From positions 6,304,926-6,368,925 of the forward strand of contig JAQFVV010000031.1 in assembly GCA_028023455.1 (NCBI GenBank): a DNA stretch of 64,000 nt, written 5' to 3'. This document shows, piece after piece, positions 34,560 through 45,980 of this stretch (the first letter of the stretch is position 1; each line of letters begins with the position of its first letter). The position numbers and the translations under genes are program-made. Source of the stretch: Epiperipatus broadwayi (Eukaryota > Onychophora > Udeonychophora > Euonychophora > Peripatidae). The notes under the pieces are model-generated. The model was given only the letters and a program-made list of their open reading frames with translations, searched no databases and was not told the DNA's origin.

Positions 34560-36998
34560 TGTACCAGGCATTATCAAATGGCCTTGCACAAAGTCTGTAT
34601 TAAGCACAACAAATATAAAAATGTGCTAGATTAATAATGGAGGTTTGGTCTGAGCAGTAGAATACCCACACACACAAATTTAAATATTGTACCCATATAA
34701 TAAACTCATGTATTTTTTTTATTTTTGTTTTTCCTTTTTGTATATTTTTTATGATATGTCATTATATGTATTGTTTTATTTTCCAACATACTTGTATATT
34801 TTTTTAATTACTTTTCTAAAGATTGTAATTTTATTCCATTAGCAAGTAATGTTAATTGCTTTTGCAAAAATCTGATCAAAAGCAAAAGGTTTGATAATGC
34901 TATAATTAAACTGTTATCTCTTTTAAAAAATTATTTTGAATTGATTTTGTAAGCAAGTGGTCTGGGTTATTCAAGATGGATGTCAAACGTAAAATGTAGA
35001 ATTTAATCAGAAAGATATAAAGGAATGTTTGTAATCTAAGTGATAAGCTAAATTAAAAAGATTGGCTGTTTCATTCTTCTCAGTTGGATATCTGAATTGG
35101 TTCTTATTAGTGGGATTGATAGTGCTGTGGGATTGATTCTTTCTTTGGCAGCCATTCTGGGCAAGTTGTTCTTTTTTGTGGCTCCAGAATTCTCCAAGCA
35201 ACCAGCTACTTAGAGATTCATTTATGAATAGGACTATTAGTGACATTCTTAAGAACAAATCCATTATACAGTTCTTTTAAGAACTCTTGTCTTTGTAGAT
35301 TTGAGTAACCATTGGAGACAGCTTATGAAAATTTATTAATAATCCTAATTATTATTAGATATATAATAAAAGAAGATATGAAGCAATATACTAGAGATTC
35401 CAGAAAAATGACCATGGGGTTGACAACTAACCGGTGCACCGCCCTTTCTCTGTCCCAAGCCGCCAAGATGTGACCATGCCAATTCTAGCCACCCATGATG
35501 ATGACAAATGCCACCTTGCTAAATGGATGAAATCTTCACCACACATCCAGTTAACTTGAAGCCCACTCAAGAGCCCAGAGGAGAAGAATGAAGATGCAGA
35601 TATAAGTTAATTTTAAGATATTTATTAATATTGAAATAATTAACTTTGATATTTCCGATTAGATATATTATTTTTTGTTATTATTATTAATCATTTAAAA
35701 GAGAGAGAGAGTCTCTCGCATATGTATATAAATTTGTGGTTATTACGGGCATAAATGATAAAGCTTTTACTTAAATCCTTTGAGTCAATTTTTCTATTTC
35801 AAATTCTAGTATTTTCAACAAAGATTGCAATGATATTCTTTTTTTTTTGTTTGTATTCATTTTCCTCTTGTTGTTACTCCTGGAATTCATCATATATGGA
35901 TATACATGTATGTATATGCGTACATACGCTTATAATATTCGGTAAATACGATATCTCATGCTGAATATCTAAAAATGTATTTAACCGTATATCCTTTTTA
36001 AGTTATTTTTTTTGTCACTGCTGCACCTTATGATACGTGCAAGAAGGGATTGATCTATTACAGATTCCCTGTAAGCAAGTAGTCTAATAACTTTATATTT
36101 AAAGTAATAGTAAGTGTATAATTGTGCTGCACGTATATACATGTACAGGAATTTATCTATAGCAAGAGGGAAATAGATACAGTACCTTATGGTGAGTACG
36201 ATAAAGTATCTGAGCCAATGCAACCTTGTTGACTTGTTGAAAAGTATGAAATTAGTGAAATATCTCATATTGCAAATATAGGTATGCATAGTTGTCTTTT
36301 TTTTTATTTGCTATCAATAAAAAGGTTTTAAAGTTATCAGTAAAAGCATATGCCTGCATGACCGAAAATCTCATATCGGTATATCAAATCACACAAAGTA
36401 AAATTTATTTCTATTGGGTAAAAACAGCTCAGACCACTTCATTACTTATAAACATTGTAAATAGCTTTAGGGATTTATTATTTTTCTTATTTAAAATTGT
36501 ATTTTATCTTTTGTTATTATATCATCATTAGTATGAAACGGTGGTGGGTATTTGGGATTAAATAAATATTTAATCATAATATTAAACTTGTTTCATTTTC
36601 ATATTATTATTTATATTGATCAAAATGTATTCTTTCCTTATCAACCACGTACCGGTAATAATCATTTAACTTACCCATTTGAAGACCCTAGATTGTAGAG
36701 TGACTGAGGTAGCCACAAAGGGATATCGCTCTACCAGGGTGTTAAATCTTATTCTTATGTTCCACTGAACATATGGTATTGGACATCCTTCTAGGAGGGT
36801 GAAAGATTCATTTTTTTGATTATTTTCTAGAAGTGGCACGCAAAAGTCTTTTTTGTAAATAGATTGTTCAAAGGTGTGTACTTACCATTGTTCTAAATAT
36901 TCAGGCATTCAAATAAGATATCAACTAAAGGGTGTTTTTAACTGGAAGAATCCTGTCAATCCACTCTTTCTATCAATTTAGCTGGAAGTACCAATATA

Positions 36999-37542
36999 AC
37001 CACTAAACATCACATGATCACTATCTCATACTAGCACAATAATTGTTATTAAACAATTCAAAACAAAACAACACTCTCCATATAGTAGTGCCATCTTGTG
37101 CTAACAAGAGCAATCAATGGATGCCAGAAGGCTTGTGCATAAAATCCCTATCTAATGCCTACTCATCCAATATCCCCAGACTAGTTTCTGGCTTATGGGT
37201 GCTGAATTGAGTTCAGACCCATATGACTATATAAGCTATTGAGCTTGGATTGAAAATATTAATAGTGTTTTCAATTTCATTCTCATAGTTTTGTAGTTAA
37301 ATAGAGTTAAAAGGTGGGTGCTGGAGGGTTGCATTAGATCCTAAGATCTAGGTGCAGTGCTCTCAGATCCAAGGCTCCTCACTGATGAAGGCCACAAGCC
37401 AGAAACTAGTCTGGGGATATTGGATGAGTAGGCATTAGATAGGGATTTTATGCACAAGCCTTCTGGCATCCATTGATTGCTCTTGTTAGCACAAGATGGC
37501 ACTACTATATGGAGAGTGTTGTTTTGTTTTGAATTGTTTAAT
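36999..37542 (+). mobile_element. hammerhead-bearing retrozyme/PLE-like insert, family B
   Basis: A 544-bp insert flanked by the 13-bp duplication AAGTACCAATATA (36,986-36,998 and 37,543-37,555). The 5' LTR (around 31,212) shows the uninterrupted site. Inside, arms 37,048-37,198 and about 37,390-37,542 are nearly perfect reverse complements, and about 190 bp between them includes GAGTTCAGACCCATATGAC, shared with family A. The left arm stops in the middle of the hammerhead (stem II), while the right side carries the whole ribozyme. There is no ORF, so the element must be mobilised in trans; a PLE is the natural candidate by analogy with known hammerhead-bearing PLEs. Confidence 0.85.
37367..37425 (+). 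ncRNA. hammerhead self-cleaving ribozyme, intact core (family B)
   Basis: Elements in order: distal stem I ATCCAA (37367-37372), internal loop GGC, proximal stem I TCCTCA (37376-37381), core CTGATGA (37382-37388), stem II GGC-CACAA-GCC (37390-37400) flanked by A/A, GAAA (37402-37405), stem III region CTAGT, C 37411, TGGGGA (37412-37417), loop TA, TTGGAT (37420-37425). All helices pair; stem I has one G-T wobble. ACTAGT is self-complementary, so stem III is minimal within one molecule but stable between two, as described for Penelope-type hammerheads. Predicted cleavage is between 37,411 and 37,412. Confidence 0.85.
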
Positions 37543-37660
37543 AAGTACCAATATACAGACAATCGGCTAGATTGATATCCATTTATTTGCCTGTTGAATC
37601 TTGGTCACTTCATGCTCAGTGCAAGATTAGGAAAAGAATTCCACAGGAGTATGGACTAGT

Positions 37661-37663
<3 letters not shown>

Positions 37664-37752
<89 letters not shown>
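37664..37752. repeat. (TA)n microsatellite
   Basis: About 44 TA units immediately after the 3' LTR. The left flank of the element has a shorter (TA)n, so insertion was probably into a TA-rich site that later expanded. Confidence 0.95.
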
Positions 37753-37756
<4 letters not shown>

Positions 37757-39970
37757 CTTTTTACTCTCCATACTAGTTCGACATCTCTCCAACTCTCTAT
37801 TTTATTAATGCATCAATTTTTCTACCTTTTTCCTTAACACTATAACACAATCATTCCACCTTTTGTATAAGTATACTGACATAAATTATTTATCCAAATC
37901 TTCTGCATATCATGTTATGTTTCTCACCCATCTTATTGCCTGCTCTTTATTTATAACCCAATTAAATACTATTTTGACTATTCTTTATTATCCACAAACT
38001 ACAATCTACTGAATATTTTCATTTTGCATCTCTCATATAAAAACTTGACCCTCCCATTTCACCTTGAATTGTCACCTTTGCCATCCACACATCTGAATCT
38101 AATACATGTCACCTTTTTCCTCTTTGAACTTTTTCTATCTTTTTACTAACACATAATGTATCTTTACCATATGTTAACCCTGCTACTGCCACTCCTTCCA
38201 TACAATTTTAGCTACATCGTACTTATTATATGAGAACACTATTAATTTCTTTATCAATCCCTTTGTTTTTTTGCTTCATCTATCAATTTTTTCTCCCATT
38301 CCTCCAAGCAATTTCTCTGATTATTTAAGACAATTCCCAAATAGTTATGTCTATTCACCACACTTAACTTTATATTCCCCAATAAAAAATTCCTGTTTTC
38401 TTTTTCCTCAATGTTACTCATCATTACTTTTGATTTTTCTTCACTGTTACTCATCATTACTTTTGATTTTTTTCACTAAATTTAACCTCCATCTCTCCAC
38501 CCTCCCTGTGCATAATCTCAGCATAACTTCAATATCTACCCTTCTTTCTGCACATAAAAAGACTTCATCCACAAATAAAAGTCTGAACATTTATACTCCA
38601 TTGTCACCTATTAATGACATCTTTACCCCTCTTCCTAGTATTTCTATTGCTCTCTCCATTTCCCTCAAATACAACAAAAACAAAATAGGTGCTATAGGAC
38701 ATCCTTGCCCAAGCCTACTTCATTTTTTAACTTAAACTGATCCTATATTCCCTAATTGATATGTATAGTAATTATTTTCATATAATTTTTTAATAATATC
38801 CACTAAAACTCTATCCATTTTCAAATTTACTAAACTTACCCATAATCTATTTCTATTTACTCTATAATATGTCTGCTCTTTACCTATAAAAACCATATAA
38901 ACCTGTCTGCCTGTATTCCTATTCATATTCATAAGTTGTGTAACTACAAATAAACTATCTCCTATACATCTATTTAATCGAAAACCTCTTTGCAATTCTT
39001 CCCTTATATTATTTTTTTCCATCCATTTTGCAGCTCTTCCAGCTACCATATACGAGAAAACTTTATATAGCACTGATGTTACCACTATTGGTTTATAATT
39101 GTTTAACTTTGTAAGATCTTTACTCTTTCCTGTATGTAGTTGCCTTACTACCCAAAAAATCTCTCTTCTGTGCCATCTTATTAAAACATAATAATTTTAA
39201 TTTTTCCCTATACCCCAAATTTATTACAATCTCTATTTCCCAGCCATCCAAACCTCTTTCATTTCCACTTTTCCATTTCTTTTCATGGTGTCTATCACGC
39301 TGCCTTCACATTTAACATATTTTTTATATCCATTAAATATTTAATATTATTTCTGCTTCTTCTCTAGAGATACACTCTATTACTTTATCATCTAGTAATA
39401 CTATTTCTCTCTCCCCTACATTCCCACTTTTAATGTATTTCCAAAATTTATTACTCCTATCTCTTCCACTTTTACTAATATCCTCCAACAATTTGCTATT
39501 CAATTTTATTCTCTCTGTATAATTATCTATTTTGGCCAACTTCTTTTTTTAAAATACTTTTTACATTTATCATTAACATCTTTTTCACTTTCTTTGTTCT
39601 TAATAGCACACTTATATTTTCTGCATGTTTTTCCCTCTCTTTCACACTTTTACTAACTCTCACTTTCCTATTACTTTTATTCTTCTGAATATTCTCACCT
39701 AAAACTCTATTTGCCATTTTTTCTATTTCATAATGCCAATCCTTATACTCATCCCCAATCAACTCTTTCATGGTTTCATCAACCTTTATTTTATACTTTC
39801 CTAACATATTCTTATCATTCACTCTTCATCTACATCTTTCACTATCCTTTCTACTTTTATTGCTATTTTCCAGCACATTACTAACCATTTCTATTATAAA
39901 GAAGTTAAGATTACTATTACATACTCTCTCTTCATTATCAAACACTTTAATTTTCCATATTAGAAATTAA
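37753..39970 (-). pseudogene. LINE ORF2 (linker, RT, thumb), 5'-truncated and interrupted
   Basis: From about 39,970 on the minus strand: a Lys-rich pre-RT linker (pieces 39,523-39,822 and 39,333-39,539 with NKFWKYIK). Next is RT block PIVVTSVLYKVFSYMV (39,085), then the N-I-E-E/GF..NR..G.SLFV.TQLM palm region, and LLFVDEVFLCA (about 38,551-38,585), where the catalytic pair reads Asp-Glu instead of Asp-Asp. HNYLGIVLN follows. The post-palm domain TIQGEMGGSSFYMRDAKW lies at about 38,050-38,110. A 33-bp tandem duplication sits at about 38,413-38,478. Multiple frameshifts. The C-terminal zinc domain is found beyond the LTR retrotransposon at 28.2-28.7 kb. The lineage is unlike the LINEs at both window ends, and I do not assign a clade. 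Confidence 0.75.
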
Positions 39971-40308
39971 TATAAAGTCATCAGTGACCTGTAGTATCGA
40001 TTACTCCAAATGTAACCATACAATATGTTTATAGATGACAATAATAACAGATTCATACAATTTATTTCTGAATATAAAATGTACATATTTGTGTAAAGAT
40101 AAAGGCAATGTAAAATGGCATCTCATTAAACATGTCAGATGTTTCTGTGTACAAGTCATACATCCTGAAACTTTTAAAATCAAACTAAACATTTTTTTCT
40201 GAACTTATTATATAGCACTGTAATCTGATTTAACCATTTTTCCTTATAATCTACAATCATTCTATTATTTCTCCAGTTGTTGTAACATTCCAGATGTGTG
40301 TGTTTGTT

Positions 40309-40346
<38 letters not shown>

Positions 40347-40524
40347 TTTATATATTATTTATGTAATAGTTATATATACATTTTCTGTTATATTTTGAGC
40401 TGGATAATGATTGGATGAATTAAAAGCTGATAATATAATGTTAAATTAGAAGTCTTTAATTGAATAGGTAAAAGTCATTTATGATTAAAAATTCATCAGT
40501 ACTAAATTTCAAGGGTATTACTTA

Positions 40525-40562
<38 letters not shown>

Positions 40563-43379
40563 TTAAATTTAATGTCATGATGACAAAACTCATTATTGGT
40601 ATTTAGTTTAAAATATTATAAACAATATTATATTTTGGTTTATTAATTTTACATTGTGATTCCAAATTGATTTAATAACATTGTTAGCCTATGCAGGGTT
40701 TAGAGTAAAAAAAAGTTTAAATCATCTGAACCTAAAGCTTGTGAAATTACTTATGTTTTGCAATTTGAATAGGATCAATTCATGAATTGATGAAGGTTGG
40801 TATGGGGTGTTATTAGATCCAATGTTTACATATTCAGATCTATTTATGGGAATGATCATTTTATGGAGGTGGAACTATGTTGATGTGTCATGTTTTCATT
40901 CTATGTTAGCAGTATTATGTTTGGGAGTTGTTGTATTGTGCATTATAATGGAGTTTATCTTATACCAGGTCATATAATGGGGTCATGACTTTAATGTGTA
41001 TGCTTAGATGGCATAATGTATGAAGGAAGTTGTTAATCCTCTTACTGTGTAATTTTCTTATATCCAGATAGGTGCTGATAGACACACTGATATTTAGTTT
41101 TGTTATATTTGATTGTGATCCTAGACTTTTATTTGATATTGTTGTTACAAATATGACTATTCAATTTCTATGTGTTAATGTTACCTTGGTATATCAGATA
41201 GTGAGTCATTGTTGTGGAAGCATTGTTTATTCATCATTGTTGATCATGAATGGCTCTAGGCAGGTACTAAGATATACTATTAACTGTTGATTGAGTATTG
41301 GCAGTCCAGATAGCCTTCAATACAACATAAGTTAGAGTAGTGTGTTAGTAAAACCATCTGATGAAAAGTTTTGGGGAATCCATTAACAAGAAATATAATT
41401 TTTTTTTTGTCAATATATTATTTTATAAAATCTACTATTTATTATTATTATTATTATTATTTTTGTTGATGTAATCTGTAAATAAGTCATGAATAGTAAT
41501 GTAAATAAATATCACTGTTATTTTGTTGTATACTAGTTATTGCTTTTGCATTCATAGTTCATCCCAAATCACTGATCACAAGTCAATTCTTTTCTATCTA
41601 TTATAGTCTAATAAAGATGTGTATTGTTTGAAAAGTTAAGATTTTGATATTTCAAGTATTGAAATCATAAGGTATATTTATTTTGTAATCCTTGACATTT
41701 GAGGAATGGGATTACTTAAATGATGTGATGAAGGATAAATAATATCCATTACTCTCTTTTGTTATCAGCCAATGTGTGGTTTGTTCAGTTTAAGCACAGG
41801 AGTTTATGTATCAATTAATTAACAGAAAATACAAATATAATGAATATTATATCAATTAGATGATTGATGATGTTATACTATTCACAGAGTATATCATCTT
41901 CATATCATAGCAATTTAAATCATAATGTCTTCTTGTATACTGGTGTGTGAGCACATTAAGTAGCACTAAAAATAACCCTCTTGCTTAACTTAACTGTGCC
42001 TGGATTGAGATAGATTAACATAATTATAATCATGAGATATAAAGATAAATATGAAAAAATATATATAATTTTTATTGTATTTGTTATTCTTCAATTTATA
42101 ATGTAAATAACAGTAGTACATGAAGCTGGAGAGTTACAGTTGATTGACACCTTTTTGACCTAATACTGGTCAGATATTGGATCACTTGTAATGTTGTAAT
42201 CTTTGGCCTGCAATCAATTTTGCTATTGACCGCCGAGTAGGTTACAATATATATATATATATAATGATTTTCTAGTTAGAAACGAAAGCTAATTTAGAAT
42301 TTTAAATAAAGAAAATAATAAAATTAAAATAATTATAATAATAACATTAAAAAGTATTTAAATAACTTTTTTTTCTACTAATTAATTTTTTGTTAACATT
42401 GAAAATATGTATTCGAGTAAATGAAAAATTATTATAATAATCTTATTCTGTGTATTTGTTTTTCTATATACATAAAATACAAAAAAGTTAAACAATTGAA
42501 TAATTATTTTTGTGTAATATTTCGAGTAACAGAATTGAAATGTTATTTTAACATTGTCTATTTGTTAATCAACAGCGTGAATTCATTTATCCGTTTCTTT
42601 TCTTCAGCTGGAAAGAGATTAGATTAAAATAGAAAAGTGGGCGGACAGCAAATTAATTGTATGATTTTGATTGACATGTTTTTTCATATGAATGAAATTC
42701 TTGCTATTTTTTCATATTTATTAAAACTAGTATTTTGAAAATTTAACAATCCCTGATATAAGTGAGTTCGTCGTTTTAAGGAAAAAGATAAATAGGAAAA
42801 ACAGCCATTAACCTCCCCCCCCCCCACATGACTTCTAGTAGAATAGCGTTGAAGGAAAAAGTAGCACTCATCAAATTTGACATTTCCGGACAGTAACTGT
42901 TTGAACAGCAGTTTTGCATCTTTGTTTTATACTTTCAGCAAAAATAGCTAAAATACTCGTTTATTACTAATATATGAATAATTAAATGTTTTGGCTATTG
43001 ATTAGCAACTTACAAAAAAAAATCAATGTATGTTAATTTTAATGTTACTTACCTTGAGTTCAAAACCAGATCGTAAACATAGTAAACCGATAAGTTTTCT
43101 GATAATGTGTACATAAAAATATCTTATAATCATTTCTAATGATGTAATATTACAGGATCAATAAATAAAAATAGAATTAAATGTAGTATTATTTTTTCAT
43201 AATATTAAAAAAAGTTTCTCCATTGTATTACAGAGAGGCCATATATAGATTTTAGCTGTAAAAGTGTTTAATAGTAGGTTAACAATAATATGGAATCAAT
43301 ATAAATTAAAGAGTTTTATTACTTCTTTCTGTCATTTTGAAACAATTAAATATAATCAATATATATATATTACATTCAA
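39971..43379. other. AT-rich sequence with microsatellites
   Basis: (TA)n at 40,314-40,341, (TAA)n at 40,529-40,562, (TTA)n at 41,442-41,462, and an 11-base C run near 42,825. The stretch 40,770-40,900 (TTGATGAAGG, GTTATTAGATCCAA, CAGATC) weakly recalls the family B unit in scrambled order but lacks GAAA and stem pairing. No gene. Confidence 0.4.
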
Positions 43380-43387
43380 TTATACTT

Positions 43388-43442
43388 TATGAGTTGGACC
43401 AACTAATGGGTGCTGGTTCAGTATGAAATGTATTTGAGTATC
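43388..43442 (+). ncRNA. solo decayed hammerhead-like motif, family C
   Basis: GTTGGACCAACTAATGGGTGCTGG then TTCAGTATGAAATGTATTTGAG. Stem II GTGCT/AGTAT still pairs with wobbles and GAAA is kept, but the core reads CTAATGG. No inverted arm or tandem partner is visible here. Confidence 0.4.
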
Positions 43443-44420
43443 ATTTTTTAATGGCATCTTCAATTATGGTGGAGAGAAGTCTATTACATACATAACAAAT
43501 AGGCTTTACTATTGCGTTATTGTAGGGGTGAGTATTTCTGAAAAGGTTAATCTAAATTTTACAACAATATATTTGTTCTTTTAGTCCATATTAATAAAAA
43601 ATTGATTTGTTAGTTCCAATAACTTATTCTCATACACCATAAAATCTATAAAAAAAAAGACCCATTCACATGTATGCCTTGTTCATTTTTTATATAATTG
43701 TTCTGATTCTCTTTAATTAAATACTTGAATTCCCAAAATAAAAACATTTATATTCCAAATTCTTATCATTTTTTTTTCATGGTATTTAGAACTTCTGCTG
43801 TTTGATAATGTCATGTTGTGGAAAATGGCTTCATCTTAGATGAAGTCAGAAATTTCCTTGTATGGATCATGAGCAGAAGAAACCCTGTTAGTCAATATAA
43901 ATCTTTTCCCTATCAGGAATAGTTGTGTAGTGTAAAAAAAAAAAACCTCATAATTAATTTCTTTTTTTATCTTATTAAAACTTATTTTGTTAACTCCAAT
44001 ATGTTAACCTTAACTTTCCTGTTTTAATTTTAATTCTATTATTTTAATGATAACATACTTAAACAAAATAATACTGAACCCTATGTTTTGGGTTTCTTAA
44101 ACCTTTTTTTCACTTTTCATATAATTTAAATTAATTTGCTTTTAATATCACATTCCAAACAAATGTTTAATATTTTTTTAATTTCCATTTAAATTGCATG
44201 TATAATCTATTTTTATTTATATGTTTTTTTTATTTTTATTGATATGTAAAAATTATTTCCTTACACCAAATAAAATAAGACATTTATAGTGTCATATTTG
44301 CCCTGTTGCCATAGCAGAGTCAAAGTTTGATTCTCAGATCATTACAGTACTGGAACATTGAAGTGTATATATATATATGTAATATAAATAAAATGTCCAT
44401 TAATTAAAGCAAAATAGTAA
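43443..44420. other. AT-rich sequence without recognised features
   Basis: Nothing could be supported here. Confidence 0.4.
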
Positions 44421-44576
44421 TTATAATAAAAATAATAAATTTAACAGTAACAAACTATTATAAACAATCCTTAAATCTGCAAAAGTACTTTCGGTTAAAG
44501 AACCGAAAGTACTTCTGCAGATTTAAGGATTGTTTAAAATAGTTTGTTACCATTAAATTTATTGTTTTTATTATAA
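44421..44576. repeat. 76-bp near-perfect hairpin with 4-nt loop
   Basis: Arm 44,421-44,496 and arm 44,501-44,576 are reverse complements at 71 of 76 positions, around the loop AAAG. The centre reads AAGTACTTTCGGTT / AACCGAAAGTACTT. It lies just before the PLE fragment at 44,590. It could be a small foldback element, PLE-derived terminal repeats, or a double-stranded RNA precursor; no protein is encoded. Confidence 0.9.
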
Positions 44577-44589
44577 TATATATACACAC

Positions 44590-45305
44590 ATTATGTGTTA
44601 AGAAGGTTGATGATGTTATGTTTTGTAGTCATTTTATAAAACCTAAGAATTTGAGAAATATGATTAGGCCTGATAGTTATCAGCCTTTTATGCATAAAAA
44701 ATGTCTTTGTTGAATTTTTGTTGTAGGAATAGAAGGCTTAATAATTTTAATAATAATGCTGATATTCAAAGAAGTCAATTTGCTGCTGAATATGTAGAAT
44801 TGGGTTACAATCATGATTTTATTAAAAAAGTATTTAATAATAATGTTTGTAGTCATGATGTTGATGGTAAGAATTTTGTTGGTAAGGATAATGAGTATAT
44901 GTCTTTCCAATTTAAGTCTTCAATATGTAATTTGGTTTATAAAAATAGTCATTTGTTAGGATGAATGAAGATTGCATGAAAGAAAAGTTCTGATTTAAAT
45001 TTATTACATAATGGTTCAAAGCAGTCTATTGATAGTAGGTCTATATCTGGTATTGTTTATAAGATTTCATGTAGTTGTGATAAGTTTTATGTAGGCCAGA
45101 GTAAATTTAGCCTTAATGAAAGGATGAAGGTTTATATAAGTAGAGTTAAACATAAGTCATAGAATATTGTTTAACAATGCTTCGGTTATTTTTTATGAAA
45201 AGATTGAGTTAAAAAGAAGAATAAAGGAGACTTTGATGATAAAACTTATTGAATCTGAGGTTATCAATCTTATGAAGACTTCTTTTGATATTAAGGGAAT
45301 GTAGA
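44590..45305 (+). pseudogene. Penelope-like element, 3' fragment with GIY-YIG endonuclease
   Basis: VMFCSHFIKPKNLRNMIRPD and DSYQPF correspond to the post-RT linker (compare IIKPDSYQS in the PLE at 19.7 kb), followed by a part with YVELGYNHDFIKKVFNN. From about 45,049, GIVYKISCSCDKFYVGQS gives the GIY and YIG motifs with the flanking Cys residues, then SLNERMKVYISRVKHKS. The fragment lacks the whole RT and is split by stops and frameshifts, including around 44,700 and 44,965. It is related to, but not a copy of, the PLE at 19-21 kb, to judge from the different intervening residues. Confidence 0.82.
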
Positions 45306-45746
45306 GCTTGAATTGAATTATGGGAAAGTTTGTTTGTTTGTTTATATATATATATTTGTTCCTTTAGTTTGATTTTAACTTGAGAAGGTCTATTTGTAAT
45401 AGATAAAACTCTGGTTGTGTAAAGATTTTGGTAAAATTTTGGATTTAATCTAGTATTGTTTTGTTTTATGGTTTTACATTTTTTATTTTTTACTAGTAAG
45501 TGTTAGGCTGTTTTGGTTTTGTATATATATATATATAATAAAAATAGAAATGGGGGTAATATCCATGTAATTAAAAAATACTTTTAACCTTTGCTGTAAC
45601 CAAAAAATTATCAATTACTACTAATTAACAATTTCTGAAGCCAAATCAGTTTTTTCATTAACCTATAATAGCTCTTTTGTTGAAGTAGAAATATTTAATT
45701 CATATATATATAAGTTGCTTATACTGAATGTTTTTTATATATGTAA
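45306..45746. other. probable PLE 3' flank, AT-rich
   Basis: GT-rich and T-rich sequence with short (TA)n tracts and no ORF. It may include the PLE 3' UTR. Confidence 0.4.
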
Positions 45747-45809
45747 GTAGAGGGTTGTAGTGGAGGATTAGTATGGACTGAAAAATCTTCCAAGTTCAAA
45801 TCCCTCTAC
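45747..45809 (+). repeat. tRNA-like cruciform sequence with B-box-like motif
   Basis: GTAGAGGG (45,747-45,754) pairs perfectly with CCCTCTAC (45,802-45,809). Inside, TGGAGGATT (45,761-45,769) pairs with AATCTTCCA (45,784-45,792) with one wobble. Between the inner stem and the closing strand is AAGTTCAAATCC, close to a Pol III B box. It is not a valid tRNA because there are no D or anticodon arms of normal geometry. It sits just before the family C array. Confidence 0.5.
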
Positions 45810-45980
45810 TAATTTATATATATATGTGTGTGTGTGTAATATTTAAATACTTGTATATTGTCTATACAAAACCTAATGTAATTAGAAGAGACTTGAACTC
45901 AGACTTTCAAGTCTCTACAAAATTCAATCAACTATCTTATACAACTAATGCACATGACCATGCACTTGTGAAAAAGATAA

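Larger units (their letters stand above)
28781..37663 (+). mobile_element. LTR retrotransposon with gag only, no pol (non-autonomous)
   Basis: Two direct repeats of about 2.55 kb start with TGT and end with ACA and flank a 3.2-kb internal region. A primer-binding site follows the 5' LTR, a gag-like ORF lies at 32.6-33.8 kb, and a polypurine tract precedes the 3' LTR. No protease, RT, RNase H or integrase motif is seen in any frame. Flanks on both sides are (TA)n, so the short target-site duplication is ambiguous (TATAT and ATATA). The element is inserted in a minus-strand LINE. Its 3' LTR carries a later 544-bp insertion. Confidence 0.85.
34560..37663 (+). repeat. 3' LTR, interrupted by a 544-bp insertion
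   Basis: Starts TGTACCAGGC and ends GGACTAGTACA. Without the insert and its duplicated site it would be about 2,547 bp, matching the 5' LTR. Sampled stretches look roughly 95% identical to the 5' LTR by eye, so the element is not new. Confidence 0.87.

Noticed and set aside
37572-37808. Open frame with a long Tyr-Ile repeat
   Set aside because: It is only the translation of the (TA)n microsatellite and adjacent LTR sequence.
40770-40900. Possible hammerhead (TTGATGAAGG)
   Set aside because: No GAAA box or stem I complement follows, and the order of similar words differs from the family B unit.
44680-44910. Minus-strand 76-codon frame
   Set aside because: Antisense of the PLE linker, with low-complexity Ile/Thr composition.
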